Below are positions 25,700 through 37,569 of a stretch of 64,000 nt of DNA, piece after piece. The position numbers and the translations under genes are program-made. A model generated the notes under the pieces. It made no database searches. It was given only the letters and a program-made list of their open reading frames with translations, and was not told the origin of the DNA. Source of the DNA: Prochilodus magdalenae (Eukaryota; Chordata; Actinopteri; Characiformes; Prochilodontidae). Numbering within the stretch: position 1 is the first letter of the stretch; each line of letters opens with the position of its first letter. Location of the stretch: positions 1,277,501 through 1,341,500 of the forward strand of contig JAMWET010001089.1 of assembly GCA_024036415.1 (NCBI GenBank). Direction: 5' to 3'.

Positions 25700-26870
25700 A
25701 GCGTTGAAATGTGGGCTTAGAAGGACTGATGTTATCAGGTGGTTGTTTTTGGAGTCATATCATCATATCAGCACTTGGCTGTTTTGGTTGCTGTGGAAAG
25801 AAGTGTTCTGCTGTGCTTGGCACTTTTCTCACATCCCAGCATTTCGGCCCATTACGGTCTTCGCGGATCACCCTGGACAGATTATTGCACGCTTAGCGCG
25901 AAAATCAGATTTTCTTAATTGGCTCTGGCAGAGCATGAAAGGACCATTAAAGCGCACCATTCCGTGTCTGTAAAGTCATTTGAATCTGTTCCCACAACCC
26001 TTTGTTTCAGCACTGTTATCAGGCAGGGAGGGGTTACAATCCCCTGGAGGGGGCGTTGAGCAGAGGGGCAGGTGAAGGAGGGATGAAGGGAGGAGGAGAA
26101 AGGGGCCGCTGAGGACGACTGGCGTGCGCTGACGCAGGCAGAGCGCAGTGATGACGTGGGGAGAGAGAGGGACTTGCACATGGCTGAGCCACAGGGTTTT
26201 GCCTTCAAACGTTAGCACCACATGCTACATCTGCTTCCACTTTCAAATCACCATTTTTAATCCCCCGCCCTCCACGAATGGTGACATGAGGCTGAGGGAT
26301 GCCAGCGTTATCACACGGCCTCACGTCAGTCTGCAAACACACATTCCTTTAAAGGGGAATTCTGCAGATGCTTTTAAAACTACTGCATAATAAAATCATA
26401 AAGGTGCAAATAAAGTCATTTAGAGTGATTTGATATGAAGGGCTCCTTACTAGAGGAACAGCAGTCAGAATAGTTTACAGTGCTGGTGATAGGAGATCAG
26501 AATTTACTGCTGCTAAAAGCTCCCACAAAGGAAGTCGTTTTTTTAACACATCTGTAGTGGAGCTACAGAGCTTTGTATAACCTTAGTATATGATTTATCA
26601 CTGTTTTACTATTATCAATAATACATGCTTATTTTTTTAGTCTATATTTGCATTGACAATGCGACTCCTCACATCACCACTGTAAAGAAATGGCTATGAA
26701 AAGAAGCCTGCATAGTTCTCTACCGTGAGCCAATTCACATCAAAACACTGTAAATTATTGATGCACCAAAACTAAAATTCCCTTAGAGCTTGTAATCGTA
26801 TACCTGTTTAATCTAAAGTGGCCTTTTTTGTCTTGCAGTTGACGTCCCGCAGTTCTCATCTCTACTATAA
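25700..26870. other. Unique intron, candidate conserved block at 25780-26120
   Basis: Contains GCGCGAAAATCAGATTTTCT and CAACCCTTTGTTTCAGCACT, with a GC-rich stretch after. No exon seen. Confidence -1.
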
Positions 26871-26876
26871 ATCAGT

Positions 26877-28330
26877 CATTCTCACCCCTGGTCCTGGAGG
26901 CCCACTACCCTGCACTTTTTTGTGTTTTCCATGGTACCATCTAGGGCTGCCCTCTAGAAGTCAACAATTCGAATCGTCAGTCGGCGACCCTTTAAGTCGA
27001 CTGATAACAGTGACCTTTTTTTTCCCCCGTAAAACAGACTAAAGCTTACAAAAATGCACAAGAATAATTATTAAAGGGGAATAATAAATATATATGTAAG
27101 TTGTAGCTGGACTGTGACGTATCCTTGCTAAAAAATTTAATCCACGTGACGACGTGCGCTGGCGGTTCACCGCTTAGGAAGCCACGAAGCTGAGACACAC
27201 GGGGGGGAACGATGTCTCAGAGAATGAGGAGGAGGTTTTGAAGAAGAGAATCCGAACAAATGAAACCTAATGCTGCTTTAGTCAGAAGTCCAACACTGCT
27301 TTAAACGAGGGAGCTGACTTCCATTTAGACATAACGGCTGTTTGTGGTAAAGGAAAAATGGACCGAAGACGTTTGTTTTATTACAATTCTATTATTTTAG
27401 ATCCTTTTAAATGACAGATATTTATATTTATTCATTTACAGCTAATATTATTTTTATTTAAAGATAAGTACAGTCACTTAATACGCCTGCCGATAAACGA
27501 GGAATAATCATTATAGCGTGGATAATATAATAAACGGTTTTAGCTTTACCATTCTTCTTTTCATCTAAAAATAATTTAAATATGGACTAATCTGGTTTTA
27601 TTTAGCAGTTTATTATTAATGAGAGATGAAAGACGAAGGGTCCTCCTACTGAAGAAGCTGTTAGGAGTAAAATGAAAAAGACTATAAGCTATAAGCGCTA
27701 ATGTTTAGCATAAATACGCGCTGCTGCTCGGCGCTACATCCTGTAATTAAATCAGGCTCCAATTTAGATCAATCATCTGCTGACTTTCTAACTGAGGAGG
27801 ACATCAGATCTGAAACGTGTGCAGACTGATTTACTGATTACTAGATAATGTACATGGAGAAAAAAACGTGAACGAATAGTCGAATCGTCGACCAGGACGG
27901 GCAAATCCGATTCGACTGACAAAATTCTGAGTCAGGTACAGCCCTAGTACCAACACACCTTATCCAACTACTCAGCTCATTCACAGCCCATCATTGAGTT
28001 ATTGTAGGCGTGTGCAGGGCAGTGGGCCTCCAGAAACACTGAGGAACATTGCTGTAAATGTTTATATCTCAGTAATCAGATTATGTAGTGAATTGAGCTT
28101 ACTGTGTATTATGTTTATTATAAGATTAGTGTTTTTATAAGCAAACATAAAAACATATATTTCCCTGTTATCTAAAATATTAGCACACTGCTGCACATAC
28201 AGTATACCATCATTGGTCAGTTTATAATTTAATATGGATGAGGACATCAATCTAAATGGAAATCCAACCAACTTCTACAACTGGAGATCTAAAACAACAA
28301 ATATCCCAGCAGATTTGAAACCTTCAGTGA
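26877..28330 (+). repeat. Foldback repeat plus Tc1-like tail, copy 1 (split by hAT)
   Basis: Outside the hAT insertion, CTGGTCCTGGAGGCCCACTA (26888) and the inverted GGGCAGTGGGCCTCCAG (28017-28033) form a foldback unit of about 150 bp. Following sequence to 28238 (GGTCAGTTTATAATTTAATA) and then GGAGATCTAAAACAAC...CAGATTT aligns with the copy at 31221. Confidence -1.
26942..27946. mobile_element. Non-autonomous hAT element with 8-bp target duplication
   Basis: Ends are TAGGGCTG and CAGCCCTA, typical of hAT elements. The flanking 8 bp are GTACCATC (26934-26941) and GTACCAAC (27947-27954), a target duplication with one mismatch. Subterminal inverted motifs around TCGAATCGTC and GTCGACTG are present. 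About 1005 bp with no transposase frame. It is inserted into the foldback repeat at 26877-28040. Confidence -1.
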
Positions 28331-28339
28331 AATATCCCT

Positions 28340-31215
28340 TCTAAAGCAACTGGTTTGACAAGCCTCTTCATTCCTCCTCACGCCTGTCAGCACCTGAGAG
28401 TTTTGGATTGTTTATTTTAGAATACTGCGAGGGATCTGTGGAACCGTTGGCAGATATCTGATCTGGCTGGACTTCATACAGAGCTTCTACCTAAGGCTGA
28501 ATTTAAATGAAAGCTCAGGTTGAGGCTTTTTCTCTAGCTTAAGGACAGTGGTAATTCCTCAAAGGCCGTTTTACAGTAGTTCAGAAGCTAAGGGGAGATG
28601 AGAGAAGTTAACACAGCAGAGCAAGTCTTGAAACGGTGAGGAATTCCTTGAGGAGTCTTCTCTAAGACGGATGACGGAAGCGTTGTTGCATGACTGGCAG
28701 ATCCAGGTTGCCTTGTGCGTGTGTGCCGAGATCAGTGTGTGTATGTGTTTAGATTTACAGGCAGACCCCAAAGAACATCCTCACACACATCACTGATCTC
28801 AGTACACACACACACACACAGATGTCACAAACACACCAGAATCTCTGGCTCTCGGGAGCCTCTTGGCCTATCCATCAGGCAGTATCCCCTTAAGCACAGA
28901 CGCCAAAGATATCAAAGATCGGCCCTCACAGGTCCCCAAGGTGGACACACTCTTCCTAGCATTGTTTCATTTTTCCTCACCCATAACATATTAAAACAGG
29001 TGCACAAATATGGAACTCTGGAAGGTTTTTGTGTATTTTGTGTTTTTTGTCATATTTACATGTGTATTACTACCCTAGTTTTAAGTATGTTCTCTTTTTG
29101 CAGTTTCTAGCATTTGGTTCGAATGCATTCATTCATCCCTGTTCATGATGGAAATCCCAAAGGTGGACAAAGACAGATTATGTCAAATACCTAGACATAG
29201 CGGCAGCGCGTCATCCAATATCTTATCTAATGATGCTTAACAGTGATGATACAGAAGTTGGTTGGAAACATCTTGTTGGTGTAGTGACGTATTCCTATGG
29301 TCAGTTTAGCTGGTTTTCTGAATAAGTAGCCGGAATTTTGTAGCCATTTGCTAACTGCCAGTCCAAATTCCATTGCAAGTGAAATGCTCAATAGGCTAAA
29401 CTGTCTTTTAGCTCTATATGCTCACACTTCACCTGGATGTCATTCAGCGGTGCCCTAAATACTTCTAGCCTGGGTTCTTTTAACATCCAGAGTAGAATTA
29501 ATAAGCAAAGCAAGCTTATTTTCTGTGCCCTATAACGTGTTCTCCTCCCATACGACCCACATGTACAGGCTTGATCATAAGTTACATCAATGAGCTAACG
29601 TCAGTCCTCTGTCAGACAATGCTGCCACCTTCACAAGCCCTTGGATTAGTTCAGAGGTCTCATACTGAAGTTTGTTCTCACCCTAATAAGTCTGCGTTCC
29701 CACCATCATTTAGGCCAGAAGTTGTTGTTATGCGATCATATCTAGCCCTGGGAGACGTTGGCCTGTTTTTAAACTTTTAAACTTTCCAAGTCTTAGTGCT
29801 TTGTCCTCTACACCACTGCAACCATTCTAATGGTCATTTAGCTCATTGTGCAAGAGGAGACTAGAAAATGAGACACTGTGCAGAACTTACTAAATCATCA
29901 GCAGTCAGAAGTTCAGAAAACATCCGTCAAACTTTGAGGAACTTTGGAAGAAGCTTTGGAGAAAGCGGGATAGCAATTTGTCATATCTGAATCTCTTCCA
30001 AAATACTTTTGGAACCCTTCGAGAACACCAGCTACCCTTTATATTATGTGAACGGTTCCTGATGATCCGAACTGGAATGGTCCAGAATGACAAAAATTGC
30101 AAAAAAAAAAATCGGAAGAATGTTTTTGTTTTCCTCTCCTCGACCATTTTAGAGATTTGGTTTCAGCAGCAATGAGAAGCAGCACAAGTGGCTCTGCTAA
30201 CTGGATGGCGTCAGTAACTTTCAGTGGTTGAAGTCTGTTGGCTTTGCGAATGCTTATTAGTCTCACATGGCCATAATGCTCAAATCAGATTGTGAAGTGA
30301 AAGAAAGGAAGAAAAAAACCCAGCAGGCTGGAGCTGCAGCATGTGCATAAGAGAGACCAGAACGGATTAATCTTCTGTTAAGAATCTTAGGTGAAATACA
30401 ATCCAGACCATTGACGTCAGCACACCTTATCTTTTACGCCTGTTCTGTCTCTCTGCATCAGCTTGAAAATTCATGCTTTTCTCACAGTCTTTACGTGTCA
30501 GACAGCCCCAGTCCGGTCTGCACATGCTCCTGCTGTTACAATAACAATATACGGTATATAGATATATGTAACTTGAGCTTGAGCTGTCCTTTTTATGCCC
30601 TCTAAGCATTTTACAGCTGTGGAAAGCCAAACAATCGAGTATAAGCACCCCTGACGTTTCATGCTAATTAAACCGAAGCTGGTTGAAAGAGAGAGAAGTT
30701 GCTGCTTTGGAGATTTTTAATGGCGGCACTGCTGACATGCTTTGTAATTTGGCAGCGTTTGTACAGTCTGCCTTTGTAACAAAGTGGAGCCTGAGGCGGC
30801 AGTCTGCAAGTGCGAGTGAGCTTTAATGGGCCATTTCCTCAGAGCAATGTCATCGCATTCAAAACCAAAGCAAAAAAAAATTAAAATAAAAATGCAGACA
30901 GAGTGGTATGGGGCATATTCATAATCATAAAGTAGGGCGACAGGTAATGAGGTCATGGAGCCCAAAAAAAAAAAAAATTAAGAGCCACACCATAGAAGGC
31001 ACAGCTCTAATGAAGCCAAGGAACTCGAGCAAGACTTTGCCAAGAAAATCCAGAAGCACACAGCTTGATTGCAGAATAGCAGGACGCAGGTGCAGGAGGT
31101 TGTGGAGTTTGGCAGGGCGATAGAGTTGTTGTGGAACAAAACAGAGCAATCTGAAACAGCATAGAGGCTTTTAGGCCCCAGCCTTACTGAGCTTGGACGA
31201 CGAAAGCTGATCGGA
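28340..31215. other. Unique intron, candidate conserved block at 30640-30960
   Basis: No exon seen. Holds the CRE at 30412 and an AT-rich block with CATGCTAATTAAACC, GCCTTTGTAACAAAGTGG and TTCATAATCATAAAG. Confidence -1.
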
Positions 31216-31220
31216 TTCGC

Positions 31221-31705
31221 AAACCTGGTCCTGGAGGCCCGTTACCCTATGCTTATTAGTGTTTCCCTGTTCTCAACACACCTGATCCAACGAATCAGCT
31301 CATTCACAGCCCACTGTTGAGTTATTGTGGGTGTGTGCAGGGCGGCGGGCCTCCTGGAAAACGCTGCTGTAAATAACTGTTTATTTCTCCCTGATTAAAT
31401 TATGCAGTGACACGAGTTTACTGTTAATGTTATTTATGTTTATTGTAATATTACTGTTTAACAAACATAAAATCATATAGAATTTAAGTGTCTAAAACAT
31501 TAGCACACTAAAGCATGGCCACCTTTCATCCTTGGTCAGTTTATAATTTAATATGGTGCAGCAGACTGACCACCCCAGAATAGGAGGGGAGGAGTCCAGA
31601 CTTCAACATCGTTCAATGTGTTTATGATTACTTGGACTGTGAGAAGCAGGAAATGCAACCAACTATGAATGGAGATCTGAAAGCATATATCCCTGCAGAT
31701 TTATT
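31221..31705 (+). repeat. Foldback repeat plus Tc1-like tail, copy 2
   Basis: AACCTGGTCCTGGAGGCCCG (31223) and the inverted GGCGGGCCTCCTGG (31345-31356) form the arms. It is then followed by the same sequence as copy 1 through GGTCAGTTTATAATTTAATA, and by a Tc1-like segment (TTCAATGTGTTTATGATTAC, GACTGTGAGAAGCAGGAAAT). It is uninterrupted and shows the pre-insertion state of copy 1. Confidence -1.
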
Positions 31706-31709
31706 GAGG

Positions 31710-33505
31710 TAAATTATACAATTCTGGTCCAGGTTCAAGTAAGTAATGTTGGATCAGTGTTTTTCGCTCTATTTAATTTTCAGTACACTATTGATATTTA
31801 AATAGGTGGCTTTTTCATTCAAGATGAGGACAGTTGCTTTACTCGTCTGCGGCTGCTAAAGCTGATGGAGTTGATTCCTTGATTCCACAACTGTAACTAT
31901 TAGCACTGGAGCTGTTAATAAAGGAATAAAGACATTACATAATCTTATATGTAATGTACATAACTATCGCCACTATGATATGTAGCCCAGTGACCCAGTG
32001 TGTACACCTGATAGGCTACAATACATCACTGAGGCTTTTTAAATGTCATGTTGCTGCTGTTGAGTGTTGCTGCGAGCTAGAACTAGAACCTACAGATGTT
32101 TGATGGCTCAAAATAGACTACTGTAGTGTAGTTAGTCATCTAGCAGGAAAGTTCAAAAGCTCCTACTGACTTTACCAACATTGACTGTTGTTTTAACAGT
32201 GCGTACATGGGATGTTCGGATAGGGCCGATCTGCAGGCGAGTCAGTTACTAATTCATCATTAGCAGCGGGGGCTACACAGATGCCAACTGGGGTACTTTG
32301 GGGTGGTCCTATAGAAAAGCTCTTCTGGTTCCCCAAATATCATTTCAGTGGATGCTTTTTAAAAGCAGGGTGTTTGTAAATCTGCACATCTCAACGTGCA
32401 AAGAACCTCATAAAAAGCCTGTAGAGCTTCTACACCGATGAACGCTTTTCCTGGATTCTTACATCCGAGCCTGGAGGCCCAACAGTGGGCTTTCATAACA
32501 AAGTACCACAGAGTTTCACACTCACAACCTCAAATACTGGCTTTTTTTTCACGTCAGTGTTGCACTCCAGTTACTACGGCCAGACAGCAGAAGTAATGTC
32601 ATTATTAAAACAATATAGTTCACTGGAAGAGACACCGTCTGTTCCTAGAAAGCTGTAAAAAGCCCTGGCGAGCAAGGATATCTGTGGTCCTTTTAATCAG
32701 AGTTTACTCACTTCCAGGACAAAAGTGAGTTTCATAAGATTTCGCTGTGTTATGTAATGCGAACGGCAGCTTATGTAGTGAAAGGGTAGGCCGAAACACA
32801 AATCTGTCAGTTTGGGTGAAATTAGACAACATCATCCTAATTCATATCAGGACCAAGCTGGCCAGCACATGCTGCCAAAGACTATATGCATCCAAATGTG
32901 TGATTTGATTAGCGAAAGCTTTGCCCAGCACCCGTTCCTAGGCTTTGATGTTCGCATGTGCCTTTCACTGTATCAAAGCAGCTTTTGTAAATGCACTAAG
33001 CACACATGGGAAGAAGTAATTCATTCCAGCGCCTCTCTGCAGCAGGCATTGCCATCAAGCATGCCTTTTCTGTAAGCTCAGTGAGCTCCCAGTCCACTCC
33101 ATCCTTAATGCTAGCTCTTTTACTGCGCCACCTGCCATACATTATTTAGGAGGCGCATCTTCTGTGCTCTTCCTGGAACGCAGCGTTCAAGTGAGAATGT
33201 GAAAGCAATAAAAGAACAGCGTGTGCGGAGGAGAGGGTGAACCTTTTAACTTTGCAGGTGGTCGACTTTGAAGATGTGATTCAAGAGCAGCACGGAGATT
33301 GAGAATCCATTTAAGATTGAGAGAACTTTGTCATTGCAGATCATTTTAATAGTTCATGGATCACATAGTTGTAGTTTTACCTGTGAGGTTAAAAGAATAA
33401 ATAGGCAACATAAAGGCAAAAACTACTGTTACCTGTTTCAGGGTTTTTTGGGGTTTTTTTTTAACATAAATTTGATATTTGAGGACTTATAAACACTATT
33501 GGCTA
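31710..33505. other. No gene recognised
   Basis: Unique intron with short chance frames only. Confidence -1.
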
Positions 33506-33510
33506 TGCTG

Positions 33511-33710
33511 TGGTTGGTGTAGCTCAGCAGATAACGCCACGTAGCCACCACCACACGTGGGAGACTGGGGTTCGAATCCCGGTTTGGGTGATGCTGTGCT
33601 ACACCAATAAGAGTCCTTGGGCAAGACTCCTAACACTACATTAGCCCACCAGTAATGTGATTAACCTTGTAAGTCGCTCTTAGCGTCTGCTAAATGCCTG
33701 TAATGTAATA
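33511..33710 (+). mobile_element. tRNA-derived SINE, copy 1
   Basis: The tRNA-like head has an A box (TAGCTCAGCAG) and B box (GGTTCGAATCC), then CACCAATAAGAGTCCTTGGG and a 3' domain AAGTCGCTCTTAGCGTCTGC ending in TAATGTAATA. This 3' domain is shared by fish SINEs and their partner LINE. Confidence -1.
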
Positions 33711-33974
33711 TCTATTAAAGTTCTGTGTTATTACAAAGATGTATTGAAAGTGGCTGCTGCAATATACAATATGGCAACAGCTGCTCCTTAGCATCCGTAT
33801 TAAGGTCAAAGGTGTGGGCTCTGATGTATGGAAGTTTCCCTCCCAAAGTATAAAATACTGGAAAGAGATTATTATAATGAAGGATCTACTCTGATTGAGC
33901 AACCCAGATAGTAAATAATGACCTGATGGTTAAATGTCCCAATTTAAAACTCTTCATTTTAACACTGTAATACA

Positions 33975-34006
33975 TGTTGTTGTTGTTATTGTTGTTGTTG
34001 TTGTTA
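33975..34006 (+). repeat. (GTT)n microsatellite
   Basis: GTT units with one ATT interruption. Confidence -1.
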
Positions 34007-34599
34007 TAGACACCGGTCTAGTAGCATCTCGCAATACTTTCTCATAGTGTAATAACATATAACCTCAACATACTGAATCCAAATCATGTGTATGTGAGTA
34101 GAGTGGAACAGCTGACCAGTCTCTAATCACTCCACTGTAACTCCACATCGACACCAACTTTCTAAAAGGATGCTCTGCCCTCATTTGCTCACATACTTTG
34201 GAATATCATAGAAAATATTATTTTGATACTGCAGTCATTATTAACACTGCTGAAAACAATCTGGGAAAAAGCTATTCGGAAGAAGCGATGGCTTCCATTC
34301 TAAAAGATAACAAAGCAAAACAGGCCTTTATGTTGCACTGCTGGTTCATCAGCCTGAAAGCTCTGTAGTCTTAGTCTGTAGACTGTTATAAATCACCAGC
34401 TCTCTTTAGTGTACCACAAAGACTGTAGCTTGTTTGCTATGGCTAAGGTTGCTCTAGTTGATTTTCCCAATCATTATGCACTTGCCATTCACTACACTGT
34501 GTTGTAGTACCACTCACTTGCCACCATCCACCAACAAGCACATGACTATTAGTATGTGGATATCAAAGCCATGTATTGATATGGTAATGGGGCCTTCAA

Positions 34600-34770
34600 T
34601 AAACTGTTGCCATCAAGTTGGAAGCAGATAACTGTCTAAAAGGTCTTTTGATGCTTTAGCATTAACATTACTCTTCACTGGCACTGAGCTGCCCAAACCC
34701 TCATTCCCAGATCCTTATGCCTCCTACACCAAACTGTAAATGCAGTGAACCGAACACTTTCATCCATGTT
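34600..34770 (-). mobile_element. Tc1-like transposase relic (same family as 19262)
   Basis: Reverse complement of the DDE-proximal region of the same element: GGAAGCAGATAACTGTCTAA, then CATTAACATTACTCTTCACT and CCTCCTACACCAAACTGTAA. Fragmentary and non-functional. Boundaries are approximate. Confidence -1.
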
Positions 34771-34889
34771 GGGGCTGTGTCGCTTATGCAGGTTGAGGTG
34801 CAGGTTGATCTTCTCACGCTAGAACAACACACCCCAAAACTGGGGTCACTGCAGCGCTACATAATACCTGCTGGGTGATGGTCTTGTGG

Positions 34890-34991
34890 GGGTCATGACA
34901 AAGTGCTCCTATGTAGTAAGTGGAGCTGATAAAATGGACAGTGGCTGTAGCTACATGGAGATGGTTTTAATGTTATGGCCGATGAGTGTAC
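34890..34991 (+). mobile_element. Right end of a non-autonomous Tc1-type element
   Basis: It contains AAGTGGAGCTGATAAAATGG and ends GGTTTTAATGTTATGGCCGA TGAGTGTA, the right terminus of a common fish TA-target element. Only this end is recognisable. A possible internal piece of the same family lies at 10490-10640. Confidence -1.
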
Positions 34992-35650
34992 AGCTCTAAC
35001 CTCATTATAGCACTGTATTCCCTGTTTGATGTAAATGAGCAAAAACAAATGTAAGTTAAAAAAAAAAGAAAAAAGGAAATCCTTTCGCATGACATCATCA
35101 GACCCATCACATATACGCTGCTTAATATTTCAGCACCCCCGACTTAAAAGACCTTTCTGTGTCCCTGACAGCAAGGTGGAGCTACAGGGCAGGTAATAAA
35201 TGATGTAATATGGAGGCCAGTGAATGTGTCCGCTGCTCCCATGCCTATAGCATCAATTATTCCTGTTACACATTCTGCAAATCAGAGCATCTGAGGCTGT
35301 ATATGTGTATTTTGGATGGAGTGCCTAGTGCTGATAGTAACACTTTATAAATAGACCCATCTGAGGAGTGCAGTGTGGAGCCGAGTAGAGTTAGAGCTCC
35401 TCATTAGGGCATGCCGAGTGAAAATTTGCTCCTGTAGTGAGTCATCTCCGTACGTCGGGGAGTCTGAGAGGGTGCAGAGTTCACACACTCCTCTCTCTAA
35501 TGCAGCACATTAGTCTGAGCCATTTCTGGCTGATTCTGTATTCACAACTTCTAATGGGGGGTCTTTTCTGTCGAGAGCTCTGCACCTGCCTGAGTGACTG
35601 TTCCTGCATGAAGAAGTGACACCGTCTCTGAGTTCATGTCACTCATGTTC

Positions 35651-35750
35651 TTTTTCTCTCTTTTTCTCTCTTTTAGGTAAGCAACTTTAATGTGTCGGAA
35701 TGGTGTCTGTACTGGTGAAGTATGGCTTTATTTTTCGTGCTGAGGGAAGG
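35651..35750 (+). promoter_or_regulatory. pde4d: Candidate recursive splice site and RS-exon
   Basis: A 26-base, almost pure pyrimidine tract (35651-35674) leads to AG at 35675-35676, followed with no gap by GTAAGC at 35677. This is the 3'-splice-site/5'-splice-site fusion of ratchet points in very long introns. A downstream donor, GGGAAGG before GTGAGG (GT at 35751), would define a 74-nt RS-exon at 35677-35750, the arrangement known in vertebrates. It lies 28.8 kb after the D5 exon and 27.3 kb before the D3 coding start, in non-repetitive sequence. If joined to the D5 exon the codons read TGG then TAA, an immediate stop. Confidence -1.
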
Positions 35751-35759
35751 GTGAGGACT

Positions 35760-37315
35760 TCTGCATAGTCGAGTGTTATTCCATTAACAGACAGCCATTT
35801 AATGACCATCTGCTAATCTGCTATAATAGCTTTACAAGCTTTTTACAATGCAAGCGGAAAAGGTTTTTAATTTTCATTTTATTTATTTATTTATTTATTT
35901 ATTTATTTTCCATGTCCGTATAGAGCAGTCTTTGAAGTTCCACCTCAAATATTACTAAATAACATCAAAGCTTTCCAATGCTCAGATGTTCTATTTCAGT
36001 GCACGCAGTCATATGCAAAAGTCTAGGCCCACCTGGTCAAATGACATTGTTTGCTGTTTGTTTCTAAGTGGCGATACGTTAACACATCTACAGGTACCAC
36101 ATGAATAATGCCATTTTACTGCTAATTTTATACTCCATATTAAAAATGTGCAGAAGGGTGGTCTCTGTAAAGGATATCCCATTTTTTAAACCCACAGAAC
36201 ATGTAAACTAATTAAAGATGTTCAAACTTTTTAAACATTTCCACCCACAAAATAGACACATAAAACAGAAACATGGCTATTACCTGTTGGAAACATGATG
36301 TTAGGAGGTACCAGGCAATCTTGATGACACGCAGCACTTTTACAGGGCAATGTTGCCTGTAGTATTCCACCTCCTCATATTTCCCTCAGTCCTTCAGTGC
36401 AACTGGGCTAATGTTTATAGATTTATTAAGCATATTTTGATTTTGTTTGATTTATTTTGATTTGATTTTCACATTCTCTGCAGAGACTGGGCATTTTATT
36501 GCTCATAAATGTACTGTTTATTGGCTAACTTACACAGATCGGGAAAACAATTAAACATAACATGTGGCTTGTACCAAAGTTATATTGGTATTGGTATTGG
36601 TATGTTGTATATTTGCAGTTTTTGCAGCATTTTTAATGCAGCCAATAAATAGCTATTGGGTATTCAAGAATGTACAGAAAATGCCATATTATAGATATTA
36701 CATAGATATTCAGATTAGTTTTTTTTGTTTTTGCAAAAGATGTGCTCACTTGCTTTGATTTAGAAAATCTACAAAACATGTAATTCGATCATTTTGCATA
36801 TGACCGTATATGACACATGCATTACATAAGCATGGCATGTGTGGCAGTGAAATTGCTGTATAAAGAAACAATGGTCGATAATTAGTTTTGTGAAATTTAC
36901 TAAGTGGGAATATTTTTGCTAAATCTTTGACATTTTTCAAGAAACACACAAAATATCACATGTGATTTTTTTTCACAGTATTGTCTAGCTTTTCTCTGAG
37001 TAGAGTCTACTTTGGTTAAAAGAAAAATCCACAAAATGAAGCCATTAGGATGTAAACAGAGTCACAGAGTGGTCTAATGTGAAATTTTCCATTCTAGAGA
37101 ATGGAGCTTTACAGTGGTGGTGATGGGAACGTCGGGGGAGTTTAATGCTTCTAAAAGCTCACAAAATCTCACAAAAAGTTACTACATGGAAATGGTATCG
37201 CATGTTTGTCTGTTAGCTGACACTCTTTACACTATACATTTCATGGTGGAGAGATCCAGAAAATATATGTGCCTAATTGTAATTTTTTGTATTTGTTTTA
37301 CCGTTATCAACATTA
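35760..37315. other. No gene recognised
   Basis: AT-rich intron after the candidate recursive splice site. It holds the ATTT repeat and nothing else that I can support. Confidence -1.
35876..35909 (+). repeat. (ATTT)n microsatellite
   Basis: About eight ATTT units, 125 bp after the proposed RS-exon donor. Confidence -1.
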
Positions 37316-37319
37316 CATA

Positions 37320-37569
37320 TGGTCGCTGTCCAAAGAAAAACAAGTATCTCCAAAATGGCAACTTTACAGGAGAGGCCAAAAACCTTATTGAACTTTAATG
37401 GAAGTCAATGGAACCAAAACAGTTTTCCAAACAGTTTTGGGCCATTTAAGTTGGTCCAATCATCATGAGATTCTCGCTCAGTGTAAACAACAGCTGATGG
37501 GTTCAAATGATGCATGAAAGTAAAAATGGACAAAAGTGGAGATATATGTTTTTCATTGGACAATGACGA
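37320..37569 (+). mobile_element. MITE copy d (CGTCGCTGTCC family), TA-flanked
   Basis: A 250-bp copy with ends GGTCGCTGTCCAAAG and GGACAATGACGA and TA on both sides. The internal order of landmarks matches copies b and e. Confidence -1.
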
